From a bacterium (GTDB lineage Bacteria; Latescibacterota; UBA2968; UBA8231): a stretch of 20,692 nucleotides of DNA. A program made the position numbers and the translations under genes. Shown in pieces: positions 1 to 7,541 of this stretch; the first letter of the stretch is position 1, and the number at the start of each line of letters is the position of its first letter. Under the pieces are notes generated by a model that made no database searches, was not told where the DNA came from, and saw only the letters and a list, made by a program, of their open reading frames with translations. The stretch is from assembly GCA_027593305.1 (NCBI GenBank), contig JAQCJA010000021.1, positions 1 through 20,692 on the forward strand, in the 5' to 3' direction.

Positions 1-483
1 GACCCGCAGCGTCGGATTCGACAGGCTCTCCACGAGAAATACCCGCGTGTTGTCACGCACTTTCGCCGCCCATACATCACGTGCATCACCATCGACCGTA
101 TCGACGGCAATGCCCATGGCCGGCGCATCTTCCGCCAGGAAGCTGAGGGTGCCGCCGTAGAGGCAGTCCTGAGCCAGGATATGATCACCCGACTTCAGCA
201 GGGCCATCAAGGTTGTGCTGATCGCCGCCATACCGGAGGCAGCAACAACCGCCGCCGCGCCGCCGGTGATCGCCGTCAGCCGCGCCGCCAGATCGGCGTG
301 GTTGGGGGAATTGTTCAGGCGCAGGTAGCGAATGTCATCGTAGGCGCTTCCAGGCCGGGACTCGTAGGTAGCCGTCTGGAATACCGGCTGTACGATGGCC
401 CCATCGGTGCGCGCCAGGCCACTGTGTATCAATCGCGTACGCAAATCCATGGGCCCAGCCATCGACTCATCCTCAGGCTTCAT
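1..483 (-). CDS. Trans-sulfuration-family PLP-dependent enzyme, N-terminal part (truncated by window edge)
   Basis: The first 161 residues of a Cys/Met-metabolism PLP enzyme (cystathionine gamma-synthase / beta-lyase / methionine gamma-lyase type); the rest lies beyond base 1. Visible family marks: TRLIHSG (residues 16-22), GGAAAVVAASGMAAIS (about 74-89, the phosphate-cup region), and ESLSNPTLRV (152-161), which matches the usual E-[ST]-P-[ST]-N-P-x-L. The PLP lysine would be off-window. The stretch usually reading Y-x-R-x-x-N-P-T is altered here (YLRLNNSPN, 53-61), so the exact substrate cannot be given. The ATG at 483 overlaps the stop of the upstream fusion gene as ATGA, implying translational coupling; later in-frame ATGs at 462 and 450 are possible starts. 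It is the third gene of the moaA-led unit. Family assignment is firm; the reaction is not. Confidence 0.85.
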   Translation of the reverse strand, partial: MKPEDESMAGPMDLRTRLIHSGLARTDGAIVQPVFQTATYESRPGSAYDDIRYLRLNNSPNHADLAARLTAITGGAAAVVAASGMAAISTTLMALLKSGDHILAQDCLYGGTLSFLAEDAPAMGIAVDTVDGDARDVWAAKVRDNTRVFLVESLSNPTLRV

Positions 484-2603
484 GTGGCATACTTCTGTAA
501 CAGGTTCACGTAGAGGCTGGTGAAATCCTCTTGACCATGGGTCCGATTGTAGAAGAAGCAGAATGGATTGGGATTCAGCTCCAGAATCTGCCAGCCACGC
601 TCCCGGTCACGGATCAGATCGACAGCGTAGAACCCGAGGTCGATGACGGCGGCGATCTTGCCTGTCAGCCGTGCCAGCTCCTGCAGGATCAACTCATCCT
701 GCACACGTTCGGCCCGGCCCGTAGGGTGATGCAGCGGATTTCGATCGTGTGCCGAGAGGCCGTCACTGACTTTCTGGTATGCCAGCAACAGATCACCCTG
801 CGTCGCCACGGCCCGGTACTCCGGACCATCGGCGAAGGACTGCACGAGCACCAGGTTGTCGAGGAAGCCGGCGTTCTCGAACAGCTGCTGCAGTCGAGTC
901 GCCACGGCGGCACGATTCATCTCCATGAACACGCCCGTCGACACCGAGCCCCGGGGCTTCTTCACCATCACCGGATAACTCATGGTCGCATCCACATCCG
1001 CCGCGATATCCTCTACGGACAGATGCGTCTTGTAGCGATTGAAGCGCTCTTCGGCATAGGGATTGAACACCTGCATCGTAAACGGCATGGGCAGGCCGGC
1101 GGTGACCAGCATTTCGTACTGATAACCTTTGTCTTCCGCCATACGCGCCGCCACGTAGTCATTGAAGGGATGTTTGTTGCGGTAGAACAACAGCGGGCGC
1201 CGTCCCCCCGTGACGCGTACGACATTGCCATCTCGTGACACGTCCTCTGTCTTCCACCCGAGCCGCACGCAGGCCTGCTGCAGACATTCCAGACTTTCGT
1301 ACGACACGTCCTCGCTGATGCCCTCCAGCTCGTGGGGCAGGGCGAAGAACTCGCGGGCCCGGGCCACCAGATGCAACGAACCGGTGACACAGATGGTGCC
1401 ACCCTCACCGGCTTCCTGCAGGCCACGCTGCAGGGCCGTCCGCCAACCGGGTTCAACGTTCACCGGCACGTCTGTCGGCGCACACTGCGCCAGGTCCTCT
1501 GCAGACATCGCCTTGGGATGCTCCGACGAGGTCAGGATGAAGCGCTCCGCCAGCGACGCCAGGTGGCGCAGCACGCCTGCGGCATCATGATCCTGATTGA
1601 CGCCGACAACAAACGTCCAGCGTTCACCCAAGGGACGCAGGTCATCACCCAGGGCCGCGGCGGCGGCCGGATTGTGGGCCCCGTCGAGAATGATGGGCGG
1701 CTGCTCGCGGGCCCGTTCGAAGCGTCCGGGCCAGCGGTGGCCGGCAAGCACCCCAGCTACAGCAGGAACCGCCAGGTCCGCCTGCAGGTACATCGCTGCC
1801 GCCACCGCCATGCGGGCGTTGTCGACCCACGTGCCGGGCCGTGTGGGACCGGGCTCAGGAGATACGATGTAGGGTGCGATGGGTGCGCCAGGTCGCTCGA
1901 TTCCGCCGGGGCCACAGACACCGAGTTCGATCCCCTGGTGCTGCGCGTGGTGTCGGATATGCGCAAGGACTTCGGGTTGCTGGGCAGAGGTGGTCAACAG
2001 CGGGCGGCCGCCGCGGGCGACGCACAGCTTGTCACTGGCAATCGTGATGGGGTCGTCACCCAGGACCGCACAGTGGTCCAGGGACACCTGCGTGAGGATG
2101 GCCATGTCGTGAGCCCAGGCGTTCGTCGCGTCATAGCGGCCACCAAGACCCACCTCGAAGACGGCGACATCGACGGCAGCATCGGCAAACATCTGTGCCG
2201 CCAGGACCGTCAGCGCCTCAAAGCGTGAGAACTCCCCGAGCCCTTCGCGGCCGAAACCGTGGGTGGCGTCCGCGAAAGTTGTCAGACTGTCGGCCCACCG
2301 ATCCTTGTCGAGCAGACTGCCGTCGATCTGGATGCGCTCACGCTGGCTGTGCAGGTGCGGAGATGAGTAGAATCCGACCCGACGCCCACCTGCCTGCAGC
2401 AGGGCTGCCAGCAGGCTCGCAGTTGTGCCCTTGCCGTTGGTTCCGGCGACGATGACCGACGGGAACCGCGTCTGCGGATCCGCGCAGCGATGCAGCATGG
2501 CCCGCACCCGGGGCAGATAATGCTCCAGCGGCCCTTCTGCCGGGCGACCCCGCTCCCAGTCGGGCAGCGTATCGAGAAAGCGTTTGCTGCGAAAGTAGTC
2601 CAT
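480..2603 (-). CDS. FolC-type Mur ligase fused to C-terminal cyanophycin-synthetase-like ATP-grasp ligase
   Basis: A 707-residue protein, far longer than FolC (about 420-440). Residues 1-425 are folylpolyglutamate/dihydrofolate synthase-like: P-loop GTNGKGT (54-60), FEVGLGGRYDATN (149-161), SLDH (174-177), WPGRFE (291-296), DGAHNP (307-312), VTGSLHLV (407-413). The usual EKAGI-type segment is replaced by SDKLCVARGGRP (190-201). Residues 426-707 form an ATP-grasp ligase: pre-grasp segment ending in NKHPF (476-480), DKGYQYEMLVTAGLPMP (491-507), ATP-binding lysines in YPVMVKKPRGS (543-553), VQSFADGPEYR (587-597), and metal ligands in LELNPNP (674-680). This is the reverse of the ATP-grasp-then-Mur order of cyanophycin synthetase. 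Likely an ATP-dependent amino-acid (perhaps glutamate) ligase pair; the FolC half may be the cell's folate enzyme. The start overlaps the moaA stop (TGATG); the stop overlaps the next start (ATGA). Domains are clear; the product of the second domain is unknown. Confidence 0.88.
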   Translation of the reverse strand: MDYFRSKRFLDTLPDWERGRPAEGPLEHYLPRVRAMLHRCADPQTRFPSVIVAGTNGKGTTASLLAALLQAGGRRVGFYSSPHLHSQRERIQIDGSLLDKDRWADSLTTFADATHGFGREGLGEFSRFEALTVLAAQMFADAAVDVAVFEVGLGGRYDATNAWAHDMAILTQVSLDHCAVLGDDPITIASDKLCVARGGRPLLTTSAQQPEVLAHIRHHAQHQGIELGVCGPGGIERPGAPIAPYIVSPEPGPTRPGTWVDNARMAVAAAMYLQADLAVPAVAGVLAGHRWPGRFERAREQPPIILDGAHNPAAAAALGDDLRPLGERWTFVVGVNQDHDAAGVLRHLASLAERFILTSSEHPKAMSAEDLAQCAPTDVPVNVEPGWRTALQRGLQEAGEGGTICVTGSLHLVARAREFFALPHELEGISEDVSYESLECLQQACVRLGWKTEDVSRDGNVVRVTGGRRPLLFYRNKHPFNDYVAARMAEDKGYQYEMLVTAGLPMPFTMQVFNPYAEERFNRYKTHLSVEDIAADVDATMSYPVMVKKPRGSVSTGVFMEMNRAAVATRLQQLFENAGFLDNLVLVQSFADGPEYRAVATQGDLLLAYQKVSDGLSAHDRNPLHHPTGRAERVQDELILQELARLTGKIAAVIDLGFYAVDLIRDRERGWQILELNPNPFCFFYNRTHGQEDFTSLYVNLLQKYAT

Positions 2604-3655
2604 CAGCCGCCTCGGGTATGCATCTCGCGGCGCGGATCCTGGCGCAGTTCCTCGATCTGGTACAGGGCGCCTCGTTCGACGATCCCGACGCGCTCCTCAG
2701 CCCCGCGGTCGGCCCGTCGGCCCCAGACCCTGGCGATCGCTTGTGACAGTTCGTCCCGTGTGGCGCCCTGGCGAACACGCGCGCGCAAGTCGATGCCATC
2801 CCTCGCGTAGAGGCACAGATACCAGAAACCATCCGCCGTGAGCCGGCTGCGATCACATTCGCTGCAGAACGGTTGGGTCGTCGAAGAGATGACTCCGAAG
2901 CGTTCCCCTCCGGGCAGTTGGAAGCGTTCTGCCGGGGCCCGATTGCGGCTCCCGACTTCGGTGATGGTGCCGTACCGTGTGGCCAGGCGCTCGATTATTT
3001 CATGGCGCGGCACGACTCGTTCACGGTTCCACAGCGTCGCGCCGCCCACATCCATGTATTCGATGAACCGCACCTCGGCGCCGACGCGACGACCAAACTC
3101 GAGCATGTCGACCAGTTCATCGTCGTTGAAGTCACGCATGACCACGGTGTTGATCTTCAGCGCCTCGAACCCCACGGCAGCAGCGGCTTCGATGCCGGCC
3201 AGCACATCCTTGAGAGCCGCCCGACGGGTCAGCGTCTCAAAGCGTGAAGGTTTCAGCGAATCGAGGCTGACCGTCACACGTCGCAGGCCGGCCGTATGCA
3301 GGGCCACAGCGTGTCTGGCCAGTTGCGTGCCATTCGTCGTCAGCGCCAGATCATCAATGCTGGTGCGGGTGGCAAGGCCGGCGACAAGATCGGCCAGACC
3401 GGCCCGCAACAACGGCTCGCCGCCCGTGAGCCGCACGCGCCGTACACCGTTGTCGATGAAGGCGTCGGTGAGGGCGAGGATCTCGTCGAACGTGAGAATG
3501 TCATTCTTCGGCAACCATGCATAGTCCTCTTCCGGCATGCAGTAGGCACAACGCAGGTCACAGCGATCAATTACCGAGATGCGCAGGCTCTGCAGCGGGC
3601 GGCCAAAAGTATCGGTGGTCGACAACGCGGGAGGGGTAACAGCGGGGATCGTCAT
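2603..3655 (-). CDS. moaA: GTP 3',8-cyclase MoaA (molybdenum cofactor biosynthesis, radical SAM)
   Basis: 350 residues, normal MoaA length. MoaA converts GTP to 3',8-cyclo-GTP in the cytosol, the first step of molybdopterin synthesis. The radical-SAM cluster is CDLRCAYC (Cys32, 36, 39), followed by LTGGEP (76-81). The MoaA-specific second [4Fe-4S] site is present as FCSEC then CL (Cys264, 267, 281) around the DRSRLTADG block. The C-terminus ends in Gly-Gly, as in authentic MoaA, where that tail enters the active site. The ATG at 3655 has no Shine-Dalgarno sequence but lies just after a promoter, so the message may be almost leaderless. It heads the unit moaA > FolC-ATP-grasp > PLP enzyme, overlapping the next gene by one base. 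No other moa genes are in the window. Confidence 0.96.
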   Translation of the reverse strand: MTIPAVTPPALSTTDTFGRPLQSLRISVIDRCDLRCAYCMPEEDYAWLPKNDILTFDEILALTDAFIDNGVRRVRLTGGEPLLRAGLADLVAGLATRTSIDDLALTTNGTQLARHAVALHTAGLRRVTVSLDSLKPSRFETLTRRAALKDVLAGIEAAAAVGFEALKINTVVMRDFNDDELVDMLEFGRRVGAEVRFIEYMDVGGATLWNRERVVPRHEIIERLATRYGTITEVGSRNRAPAERFQLPGGERFGVISSTTQPFCSECDRSRLTADGFWYLCLYARDGIDLRARVRQGATRDELSQAIARVWGRRADRGAEERVGIVERGALYQIEELRQDPRREMHTRGG

Positions 3656-3664
3656 AGAGGACAG

Positions 3665-3693
3665 AACATACGTACCAGCCCGTACTCTGGCAA
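3665..3693 (-). promoter_or_regulatory. Sigma-70-type promoter of moaA unit
   Basis: On the minus strand, -35 TTGCCA (3693-3688), 17-bp spacer, -10 TATGTT (3670-3665). The predicted start of transcription is about 3658, only about 3 nt before the moaA ATG at 3655, which would give a nearly leaderless mRNA. Seen by eye, not tested. Confidence 0.5.
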
Positions 3694-3701
3694 TCTGTGC
3701 C

Positions 3702-3717
3702 GCATTTCCGGAACTGC
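3702..3717. promoter_or_regulatory. Imperfect 16-bp palindrome between divergent moaA and birA promoters
   Basis: Half-sites GCATTTCC and GGAACTGC are inverted with one mismatched pair, with the perfect core TTCCGGAA. It lies between the two -35 elements, a usual place for an operator shared by divergent genes. The regulator is unknown. Confidence 0.35.
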
Positions 3718-3755
3718 AGTCCTGTCAATCAGTTAGGGCCATGTTGGCAGTCCTG
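3716..3755 (+). repeat. 9-bp direct repeat GCAGTCCTG, 31-bp period
   Basis: GCAGTCCTG occurs at 3716-3724 and 3747-3755. The 31-bp period is about three DNA helix turns, placing both copies on the same face. The second copy overlaps the birA -35 box, so it could be a tandem operator. It may also be chance. Confidence 0.35.
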
Positions 3756-3772
3756 CCCCAGTGTCATATACT
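3744..3772 (+). promoter_or_regulatory. Sigma-70-type promoter of birA (leaderless geometry)
   Basis: -35 TTGGCA (3744-3749), 17-bp spacer, -10 TATACT (3767-3772), each one base off consensus. The birA ATG at 3778 lies 5 nt after the -10, so transcription should start at or next to the start codon. No Shine-Dalgarno sequence precedes this ATG. Confidence 0.6.
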
Positions 3773-3777
3773 CGGGT

Positions 3778-4533
3778 ATGCGATTTCTTCCACCCCAGTG
3801 GATCGAGCGTGTTGCCTCGACCAATACGAGCCTTCTGGAACAGCTGGCAGGGGGGATCTGCCTGGCAGCCGGGACGGTGCTGGCCACGGATGAGCAGACC
3901 GCCGGCCGCGGCCGCGGCGATCATCAATGGCAGACGAAACCCGGCCGGGATCTGGCCTGTTCCTTTGTCCTGCATGCCGCCGGAGCCGCTGAAAACCTGT
4001 GCTCGTTGTCCATGGCCGTGGCCCTTGGCGTTACCGATATGCTCGCCGGAATCGGCATCATCGCCCGGACGAAGTGGCCCAATGACGTCACCGTGGGTCA
4101 TCGCAAGATCTGTGGCATTCTGCCGGAACTGTCACATCAGGCATGGCACCAGGGAGACCCGGCGGTTGTCGTGGTTGGTGTGGGGTTGAACGTCGGCATG
4201 TCCCACGCGGAAGCTGCTGCCATTGATCAGCCGGCGACGTCGGTCCACATGGAAACTGGCAGGACGGCGTCGGCGCGAGATCTGCTGCCTGAGCTGCTCG
4301 CCGCACTGGCGCCGCGGCTGGAGCGCTGGTCCCTTGGTGGGTTCGCCTCTCTGCGCCCGGACTGGGAGAACCGCTGTGCCGGTCTCGGTGAAGTCGTGAC
4401 CGTCATCGACGGCGATACGCGGCGACAGGGGGTGCTTGCCGGCTTTGGCAACGGCGGCCAGTTGCTGTTGACCGAGGCGGGCAGGACGGTGGACATCTGG
4501 GCCGGCCACCTGCGGCTCGGGGGCAGCCCGTAA
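3778..4533 (+). CDS. birA: Biotin--[biotin carboxyl carrier protein] ligase, catalytic-only (class I BirA)
   Basis: 251 residues. The enzyme makes biotinyl-5'-AMP and transfers biotin to the target lysine of carrier domains. Motifs: STNT (14-17), TDEQTAGRGRGDHQW (37-51, biotinyl-adenylate loop), TKWPND (98-103), RKICGIL with Lys110, and GVGLNV (134-139), followed by the small C-terminal beta domain. There is no N-terminal helix-turn-helix, so it cannot act as the biotin repressor. The frame stays open upstream to an ATG at 3697, but those residues lack family similarity and would include the promoter; the ATG at 3778 fits both the family and the promoter. It ends 10 bp from the convergent oadA, whose biotin domain is its obvious substrate. 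Confidence 0.95.
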   Translation: MRFLPPQWIERVASTNTSLLEQLAGGICLAAGTVLATDEQTAGRGRGDHQWQTKPGRDLACSFVLHAAGAAENLCSLSMAVALGVTDMLAGIGIIARTKWPNDVTVGHRKICGILPELSHQAWHQGDPAVVVVGVGLNVGMSHAEAAAIDQPATSVHMETGRTASARDLLPELLAALAPRLERWSLGGFASLRPDWENRCAGLGEVVTVIDGDTRRQGVLAGFGNGGQLLLTEAGRTVDIWAGHLRLGGSP

Positions 4534-4543
4534 GGCCGCCCGA

Positions 4544-6397
4544 TCAGCCGGGAAGCACGGTCGCCAGTGGTGTTCCGGTAGCGACCTGGTCGCCAACGGA
4601 AACCAGGATCTGCGAGACCTCACCCGTCACAGGTGACGGGACCGGGACTTCCATTTTCATCGCTTCGAGAATCACCACCGGGTCACCATCGTGGACGATC
4701 GTACCGGGTTCTGCCGCGATACGCAGGACCTTGCCGGGCATATTCGCCTCGACTGGCACACCGGCGGCGGCAGCCGTAGCCGGCACCGCTATGGGCCGCT
4801 CCGCAGGAGCTGCAACAGCACCGGCCTGACCGACACCGACGACAAAGGTTCGAACCCCGATCTGCACCTGGTCACCATCTACCACAGCAGTGTGCGTCTT
4901 GCCATCAACGGTGATGACGTACTGCACGTGGCCGCTTGGTGCCACTACCTGCGCCGGCAATGGTGTCGGCGCCACCGACGGAGATCGCGGTGCGCTGTCG
5001 AGTTTGCGTACACCGAGTTCGGCCTCGCCTTTGAGGAAGGTGATGCCCTTGTCGCCGCACGTGGCGACGATGAAGATGTTCTCATCCGTGACTTCAAGGC
5101 CTGCGGCGGCAAGCCGCTGACGGGAGCGCGGGATGCCTTTCTCCGAGTCCTCGTCATTCAGTTCGAGGGGCGGCCGCGTCGTCGGCTCCATCTCCAGTTG
5201 TTTGGCGGCAAGTTTGACCAGTTCACTGTCGGGCGGTACGGGCGTGCGGCCGAAGTAACCGAGAATCATGCGGCCGTAATCCGGGGCGATCTTCTGCCAG
5301 GGGCCGAATATGACATTGTTGAAGGCCTGCTGAAAATAGAACTGTGAAACAGGTGTGACGGACGTGCCGAAACCGCCGCGCGTTACGACCTCGCGCATGG
5401 CGCGGATCATCTCGGGATAACGATCCATGATGCCGTTGTCGCGCAGCATCTGGGTGTTGGCCGTCAGTGCGCCACCGGGCATGGGGCTCCAGGGGATCAT
5501 GGGCTCCACAGCAACGGCCTCGGGCGGCATGAAGTAATCCTTCATGCATTCCTTGAAGATCTCTTCGGCTTCGCGCACCTTGTCGACATCGATGCCCAGA
5601 TCGTACTCGGTGCCACGCAGGGCGTGCCACATGACCAGCACGTCAGGCTGACACGTGCCGCCCGACACCGGCGCCAGGGACAGGTCGATGGCGTCGACGC
5701 CGGCATCGAGGGCCGCATTGTACGCGGTCACCGAAATACCTGCCGTCTCGTGCGTGTGAAAATGGATCTGCGTGTCCCCCGGTAACAACCGGCGCGCCTG
5801 GACAATGGTCTCAAAGACGGTCGCCGGCACGGCTGTGCCCGAAGCATCCTTGAAGCAGACCGAGTCAAAGGGAATGTCGGCATCGAGGATGGCCCGCAGA
5901 GTCTGCGTGTAGAAGGCGGCGTCGTGGGCCCCGGCGCAGCCCGGGGGCAGGGCCATCATGGTGACACAGACCTGATGCTTGAGACCGGCTTCGACGATGC
6001 AACGACCGCTGTGCACGAGGTTCTGCACATCATTGAGCGCGTCGAAGTTGCGGATCGTGGTGATCCCATGTTTGGCGAACAGTTGCGCATGCAGCCGAAT
6101 GATGTCACTCGACTGCGAATCGAGGCCGACGACACTGATGCCGCGGGACAGCGTCTGCAGGTTTGCTGCCGGCCCGGCGGTGGCCCGGAAGCTGTCCATC
6201 ATGGCAAAGGCATCTTCCTGGCAGTAGAAATACAACGACTGGAAACGAGCCCCGCCTCCCGCCTCAAAATGGTCGATCCCGGCGTGGCGGGCGGCTTCGA
6301 GGGCTGGCAGGAAATCGGGTGTCAACACGCGCGCGCCATAGACGGACTGAAAGCCGTCGCGGAACGCGGTGCACATGAAGTTTACTTTCTTTGTCAT
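4544..6397 (-). CDS. oadA: Oxaloacetate-decarboxylase-type alpha subunit (carboxyltransferase plus biotin carrier domain)
   Basis: 617 residues. The N-terminal TIM-barrel carboxyltransferase moves CO2 from a carboxylic acid to biotin; the C-terminal biotinyl domain carries it to OadB. Visible: metal/active-site Asp in RDGFQS (13-18), NFDALND (117-123), carbamylated-lysine candidate Lys183 in FKDASG, and metal ligands in HFHTHE (212-217). A Pro/Ala-rich linker lies before the biotinyl domain with EAMKM (578-582; biotin on Lys581). The usual RDAHQS is RDGFQS and SWGGAT is EAGGGA, so the barrel is divergent and the acid decarboxylated may not be oxaloacetate. ATG 6397 is chosen over ATG 6430 because it lies 11 bp after the oadB stop behind a GAGAGAG purine run. 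Last gene of oadGBA. Confidence 0.9.
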   Translation of the reverse strand: MTKKVNFMCTAFRDGFQSVYGARVLTPDFLPALEAARHAGIDHFEAGGGARFQSLYFYCQEDAFAMMDSFRATAGPAANLQTLSRGISVVGLDSQSSDIIRLHAQLFAKHGITTIRNFDALNDVQNLVHSGRCIVEAGLKHQVCVTMMALPPGCAGAHDAAFYTQTLRAILDADIPFDSVCFKDASGTAVPATVFETIVQARRLLPGDTQIHFHTHETAGISVTAYNAALDAGVDAIDLSLAPVSGGTCQPDVLVMWHALRGTEYDLGIDVDKVREAEEIFKECMKDYFMPPEAVAVEPMIPWSPMPGGALTANTQMLRDNGIMDRYPEMIRAMREVVTRGGFGTSVTPVSQFYFQQAFNNVIFGPWQKIAPDYGRMILGYFGRTPVPPDSELVKLAAKQLEMEPTTRPPLELNDEDSEKGIPRSRQRLAAAGLEVTDENIFIVATCGDKGITFLKGEAELGVRKLDSAPRSPSVAPTPLPAQVVAPSGHVQYVITVDGKTHTAVVDGDQVQIGVRTFVVGVGQAGAVAAPAERPIAVPATAAAAGVPVEANMPGKVLRIAAEPGTIVHDGDPVVILEAMKMEVPVPSPVTGEVSQILVSVGDQVATGTPLATVLPG

Positions 6398-6408
6398 AGC
6401 TCTCTCGT

Positions 6409-7536
6409 CTACTTGACCATTACCGACCACAGCATGCCGGCGCAGATCGCCGAACCGATGACTCCGGCAACATTGGGAGCCATGGCATGCATCAGCAGAT
6501 GATTGTGTGGATCCTCGGCATGGCCGACGACCTGCACGACCCGCGCTGAGTCAGGTACCGCAGAGACTCCGGCGGCACCGAGCAGCGGATTGACCTTGTT
6601 CTTCGTGAACAGATTGAGAAACTTGGCAAAGAGCACACCACCCGCCGTCGCGATGGCGAAAGACAGGGCGCCGAGCCCAAAGATTGACAGCGACTCCGGC
6701 GTCAGGAAGGTCTGGGCCTGGGTGCTGGCACCGACCGAGAAACCAAGGAGAATGGTGACGATGTCGATAAAAGCGTGGCGTGCCGTCTCCGCCAGGCGAT
6801 CGGTGACGCCACTCTCCTTCAACAGATTGCCGAACATGAGCATACCCACCAGGGCCAGAGAGCCCGGCGCGATGAGGGCTGCGATCAGAAAGGCGGCAAT
6901 CGGGAAGACGATACGCTCGCGCAATGATACCTGACGGGGCGGCGGCATACGGATCAGCCGCTCCTTCCTCGTTGTCAGCAGCTTCATGATCGGCGGCTGA
7001 ATGACGGGGACCAACGCCATGTACGAATAGGCCGCCACAGCGATGGCACCGATCAGGTGTGGCGCCAGCTTGGCCGACAGGAAGATCGCTGTAGGTCCAT
7101 CGGCGCCACCGATGATGCCGATGGCACCGGCCTCTTCCGGCGTAAAGCCAAGGTAGAGGGCACCAATGAGCGTCAGGAAGATGCCGATTTGCGCCGCCGC
7201 ACCCAGCAGTACGAGGCGGGGGCTCGACAACATGGCGGAGAAATCGGTCATGGCGCCGATGCCGAGAAAGATCAGCGGCGGATAGATTCCCTGACGGACA
7301 CCGAAGTAGAGGTAGTGGAGCACGCTGCCCTCATCATAGACGCTCAGGGCCATGCCCGGGATCGTCGGGATGTTGCCGACGATTGCACCGAAACCGATGG
7401 GCAGCAGCAGCAGCGGCTCGTAATGCTTGGTGATGGCAAGCGTGATGAACACCAGGCCGATGAGGATCATGAGGATGTTGCCCCATGCCATCGTCGCGAA
7501 GCCGGTGGTCCCGATAAATTCGACGAACAGGTCCAT
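6409..7536 (-). CDS. oadB: Na+-translocating decarboxylase beta subunit
   Basis: 375 residues with multiple hydrophobic helices. OadB decarboxylates carboxybiotin and couples this to Na+ export across the inner membrane. Family marks: LGIGAMTDFSAML (91-103), the GIIGGADGPT signature (140-149) with the essential Asp146, and YSYMALVPVIQPPIMKLLTTRKER (170-193, shown as family block). The length is typical. It lies 5 bp after oadG and 11 bp before oadA, so the three are one transcript. The order G-B-A differs from the textbook G-A-B arrangement of Klebsiella. Methylmalonyl-CoA and glutaconyl-CoA decarboxylases use homologous beta subunits, so substrate specificity depends on the alpha subunit. 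Confidence 0.95.
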   Translation of the reverse strand: MDLFVEFIGTTGFATMAWGNILMILIGLVFITLAITKHYEPLLLLPIGFGAIVGNIPTIPGMALSVYDEGSVLHYLYFGVRQGIYPPLIFLGIGAMTDFSAMLSSPRLVLLGAAAQIGIFLTLIGALYLGFTPEEAGAIGIIGGADGPTAIFLSAKLAPHLIGAIAVAAYSYMALVPVIQPPIMKLLTTRKERLIRMPPPRQVSLRERIVFPIAAFLIAALIAPGSLALVGMLMFGNLLKESGVTDRLAETARHAFIDIVTILLGFSVGASTQAQTFLTPESLSIFGLGALSFAIATAGGVLFAKFLNLFTKNKVNPLLGAAGVSAVPDSARVVQVVGHAEDPHNHLLMHAMAPNVAGVIGSAICAGMLWSVMVK

Positions 7537-7541
7537 TTGGC

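Noticed and set aside
1332..2228. 298-codon open frame on the plus strand
   Set aside because: Antisense to the FolC domain, whose motifs continue without break through this interval.
2838..3524. 228-codon open frame on the plus strand
   Set aside because: Antisense to moaA; Ser/Arg/Thr-rich composition without any motif, typical of a shadow frame.
3697..3777. N-terminal extension of BirA to the ATG at 3697 (possible short regulatory domain)
   Set aside because: 27 residues are too few for a helix-turn-helix domain and show no family similarity. A good promoter lies inside this stretch, next to ATG 3778.
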